Shown here: one piece after another, positions 61,758-64,000 of the stretch
Numbering within the stretch: position 1 is the first letter of the stretch
Layout: every line of letters starts with the position of its first letter
DNA from: DATJBF01 sp035515475
GTDB taxonomy: Bacteria; Verrucomicrobiota; Verrucomicrobiia; Palsa-1439
Length of the DNA: 64,000 nucleotides
Assembly (NCBI GenBank): GCA_035515475.1
Contig: DATJBF010000047.1
Span: 1 to 64,000, forward strand
Direction: 5' to 3'
Program-made: the position numbers and the translations under genes
The notes under the pieces: model-generated
The model's input: the letters and a program-made list of their open reading frames with translations, nothing else
Databases searched by the model: none
Told to the model about the DNA's origin: nothing

Positions 61758-62444
61758 ATGCTTTACGGTGAGACGCCCAGATGGATTGATCGATTGGAGC
61801 GGCTCCTGCCGGGTCTTGGTATTCCGAATCTCGCGGTCTACCTCACCGGTGCGCAGGCGCTCGGATTCATGCTCACACTCGTCGAGCCGCGCGGGTGGTT
61901 CCTCCTGATCCTTGACCCGGCCCTGGTGCTCAAGGGCGAAATCTGGCGGTTGATCACCTTCGTGGCCGTACCGCTGTCGATGAACTGGCTGTGGATGTTC
62001 TTCATCCTTTACTTCCTCTACTTCATTGTCAACGGCCTCGAGGAGGAGTGGGGCGAATTCCGCACCACCCTCTACGTGCTGGTCGCGGTGCTGCTGACGA
62101 TCGGTTTCTCGTTCGCCTTCCAGGTGCCGATTACCAACATCGCCCATCTCGAATCCACCCTGTTCTTGGCCGCCGCAACCACCGCCCCGGAGTACCAAAT
62201 CTTGTTGTTCCTCGTGATCCCCGTGAAGATGAAGTGGCTGGCGTGGCTCACAGTGGCCTACATCGTCTGGGCACTGATCATCGGCACGTGGCTGAGCCGC
62301 CTGTATCTGCTCACGATGTACGCCAATTATCTGCTGTTCTTCGGTCCCTACTTTATCGGGCGCTTGCGGGCGTTTCAGCGACGGCAGAAATTCAAACGTG
62401 ACGTTGAATCCGGCCGACTCAACAGCGGGGAACCGGACGCATGA
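61758..62444 (+). CDS. Rhomboid-like integral membrane protein
   Basis: 228 aa, about six helices. The stretch GEIWRLITFVAVPLSMNWLWMFF and LEEEWGEFRTTLYVLV follow the fold signature of rhomboid/derlin proteins, but no GxSG serine or C-terminal catalytic His is visible, so it is probably a non-proteolytic pseudoprotease-like member. The partner is unknown. It starts about 100 bases after the sigma gene. Confidence 0.65.
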   Translation: MLYGETPRWIDRLERLLPGLGIPNLAVYLTGAQALGFMLTLVEPRGWFLLILDPALVLKGEIWRLITFVAVPLSMNWLWMFFILYFLYFIVNGLEEEWGEFRTTLYVLVAVLLTIGFSFAFQVPITNIAHLESTLFLAAATTAPEYQILLFLVIPVKMKWLAWLTVAYIVWALIIGTWLSRLYLLTMYANYLLFFGPYFIGRLRAFQRRQKFKRDVESGRLNSGEPDA

Positions 62445-62533
62445 GCGGACGGTCCCAGGCAATCCGTCCGTCAGAGAATTGAAGTCGCCGAGCGGCTCGG
62501 CAGATCCCAGCAAACGCCGGGACACACGGCGGT

Positions 62534-63307
62534 TTATCGGCCGGTCGCCTTGGAGGGACGCGCTTTTGCCGGTTTCTCCACCGGCGCGGGCGCGGACGAT
62601 GCGGCCCCCGCCTCGGTTTCGCGGTGGCGCTGCCAATGAATGGCGTAGCGAGCCAACTCCTCACCGGTTCTCAGGTTCAGCTTTTGCTTGATGTGTTCCC
62701 GGTGCGACGCCACGGTTTTGGTGCTGAGATGGAGCCGGTGGGCAATTTCGTGGGTCGCATAGCCGTCGCCGATCAACTGGAAGACTTCCAACTCGCGGTC
62801 GCTCAATTTGTAGGCGACTGACGTTACCTTGCCTTCGGGTGGATTGCCTCCGATGCGATTGACGATTGCGTTCTTAACCCGTTCGCTCAAATAAACCTGG
62901 CCGCGCAGCACTTGCCGGATCGCCTGCAACAGAATGCCGGTTTCCTCCTGCTTCATCACATAACCTTTGGCGCCGGCGTGCAAACTACGTTCCGCATAGA
63001 GCGCTTCATCGTGCATCGATAACACCAGCGTCGGCAAGCCGGGGTAGCGCACTTTGACGTCCTTGACCAACTCGACGCCGCTGCCCTCGCCCAGCGAGAT
63101 ATCCACGATAGCAATGTCCGGCCGCAGCTTCTCGATGGCCTCCAAGGCGGCATGAGCATCACGCGCCTGGCCACAGACCTCGAGATCCGGTTCTTCGTTG
63201 ATCCGTTGCGCCAAGCCCTCGCACAGAACCGGGTGATCGTCCACCAACAGGACCCGCTGTTTCCCGTCGGCCGGAGCGTTCGGTTGTTTTCCTCGCACCT
63301 CCTTCAT
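62534..63307 (-). CDS. NarL/FixJ-family response regulator
   Basis: 257 aa. Receiver domain with LLVDDHPVL (Asp23, Asp24), phosphoacceptor Asp69 in IAIVDISLG and Lys in YVMKQE. The LuxR-type HTH is LSDRELEVFQLIGDGYATHEIAHRLHLSTKTVASHREHI. A basic, proline-rich C-terminal tail of about 40 residues is unusual. The start codon overlaps the kinase stop (ATGA), so both are made together. Targets are unknown. Confidence 0.92.
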   Translation of the reverse strand: MKEVRGKQPNAPADGKQRVLLVDDHPVLCEGLAQRINEEPDLEVCGQARDAHAALEAIEKLRPDIAIVDISLGEGSGVELVKDVKVRYPGLPTLVLSMHDEALYAERSLHAGAKGYVMKQEETGILLQAIRQVLRGQVYLSERVKNAIVNRIGGNPPEGKVTSVAYKLSDRELEVFQLIGDGYATHEIAHRLHLSTKTVASHREHIKQKLNLRTGEELARYAIHWQRHRETEAGAASSAPAPVEKPAKARPSKATGR

Positions 63308-64000
63308 TCCGGCCTTCGCGCCCGAGTGGGCAATATGCAGTTCATGATCGTTCCGCCTCCGTCGCGGTTACCGAATTGCAGCCGTGCACCGATTGCCCGG
63401 GCACGGTAATTCATGTTCTCAAAGCCCATGCCCCAACTCTCGGCCGAGACCTTGGGCAGACCGCAGCCATTATCGGATACGCTGAGCGCGATGCCCTCGC
63501 GTCTCCGATTGAGAGAAATGTGGATCTCTGTCGCCTTTCCGTGAGTGATGCTGTTGTGGACCGCCTCTTGGGCAATGCGGTAGAGGTGAACCGCCCTTCC
63601 ATGGTCGCGAACGCGGACCCGGCGGGCCGATTCAAATCGGCAAGAAATCGAGAACATGGCTCCGATCGAGGACGCCAGTTCATCCAGTGCGGCCACCAAG
63701 CCCATCGTTCCCAACTTCACGGGACTGAGTCCACGGGCAATCTGCCGCGCCTGAACGGCGGTCGCCTGCGACAACTCGGCTATTCGTGCCGCGATCACCG
63801 CATCGGGAAGCGATCGTTTCGCGAGTTTGCCGTGCAGATTGCTGGCCATGTAAGCGATACCGGTCAACTGCTGACACAAGCCGTCGTGCAAATCCTGTCC
63901 AATCCGCTGCTGCTCGCGCTCGCTGATTTCCAGCAACTGCCCCTCGGCGCGCCGGCGGCCCATCACTTGACCGATCTGGCTGCAGATATCCCGTAACAAC
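63304..64000 (-). CDS. Sensor histidine kinase (HisKA_3 type), C-terminal part
   Basis: Partial: 232 codons, the N-terminus lies beyond the right edge. The HisKA_3 dimerisation segment GQDLHDGLCQQLTGIAYM carries the phosphorylated His; IAQEAVHNSITHGKATEI and DNGCGLPKVSAESWGMGFENM form the ATP-binding domain. It ends RARRPE. It phosphorylates the response regulator encoded downstream. The signal-sensing part cannot be seen. Confidence 0.9.
   Translation of the reverse strand, partial: LLRDICSQIGQVMGRRRAEGQLLEISEREQQRIGQDLHDGLCQQLTGIAYMASNLHGKLAKRSLPDAVIAARIAELSQATAVQARQIARGLSPVKLGTMGLVAALDELASSIGAMFSISCRFESARRVRVRDHGRAVHLYRIAQEAVHNSITHGKATEIHISLNRRREGIALSVSDNGCGLPKVSAESWGMGFENMNYRARAIGARLQFGNRDGGGTIMNCILPTRARRPE

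Noticed and set aside
1..64000. CRISPR arrays, rRNA, tRNA genes
   Set aside because: No regularly spaced direct repeats and no tRNA-like T-loop/acceptor combinations were found by eye.

Overview
The window is a GC-rich, gene-dense stretch of a Gram-negative bacterial chromosome. About 55 kb of it is a surface-polysaccharide (O-antigen or exopolysaccharide) biosynthesis locus. An outer-membrane beta-barrel protein, an O-antigen ligase, a Wzx-type flippase, a WecB/WecG pair and phosphatidylserine decarboxylase/synthase all indicate a diderm. Gene style and family mix (FIMAH-like domain, bi-domain oxidoreductase, CapK-like ligases, archaeal-type Psd) would fit Verrucomicrobiota or another PVC-type lineage, but this is a weak inference because the window has no rRNA or other phylogenetic marker.

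Layout. 1-2020: a porin-like gene cut by the window edge and a secreted VWA-domain gene, each behind a near-consensus promoter. 2151-24944: a long minus-strand run, mostly with overlapping or nearly touching genes: sugar methyltransferase and lipid-linked glycosyltransferase, a nucleotide-heptose module (GmhA-, HddC- and HddA-like) with oxidoreductases and an epimerase, a transaldolase, a YfhO-like membrane protein, a DegT aminotransferase, a CapK-like ligase, a PHP protein, a HisC-like aminotransferase, an asparagine-synthetase-like amidotransferase, a bi-domain oxidoreductase, an alpha/alpha-toroid protein, WecB, WecG and a TPR membrane protein. 25191-33098: glycosyltransferases, GalE, a GT-C enzyme and the O-antigen ligase. 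33147-36014: an inserted 2,852-bp IS1-family element with 17-bp perfect terminal inverted repeats, an 8-bp target duplication and passenger genes. 36023-38744: DUF362 protein and a second CapK-like ligase. 39343-47166: a plus-strand operon (GT-C enzyme, WlbA-like dehydrogenase, hexapeptide acyltransferase, acyl carrier protein, acyl-activating enzyme, SDR, epimerase, lipid-linked glycosyltransferase). 47250-56025: more epimerases, glycosyltransferases, flippase, DUF2304/GT2 pair and an oxidoreductase. 56050-64000: housekeeping genes (YdjM-like protein, Psd, Pss, LysE-type exporter, YihY, an ECF-like sigma factor, a rhomboid-like membrane protein, and a NarL-type two-component system cut by the right edge).

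How it works together. Nucleotide sugars (ManNAc, Gal, heptose, amino and uronic sugars) are made by the epimerases, aminotransferases and dehydrogenases. Cytoplasmic glycosyltransferases assemble the unit, GT2 enzymes probably load sugars on polyprenyl phosphate for the GT-C enzymes on the periplasmic side, the flippase exports, and the O-antigen ligase attaches or polymerises. An ACP with its own activating enzyme and a hexapeptide acyltransferase suggests an unusual acyl substituent.

The most notable new-looking item is the IS1-family element. It is much larger than a typical IS1. It carries a small ribbon-helix-helix-like gene divergent from the transposase across repeated TTGTACTAC sites, a zinc-ribbon membrane protein gene, two small unknown genes, and a 570-bp non-coding stretch rich in inverted repeats, including an interleaved pair with pseudoknot topology. 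Removing it would leave the DUF362 and O-antigen ligase genes 64 bp apart, so it appears to have landed inside one operon.
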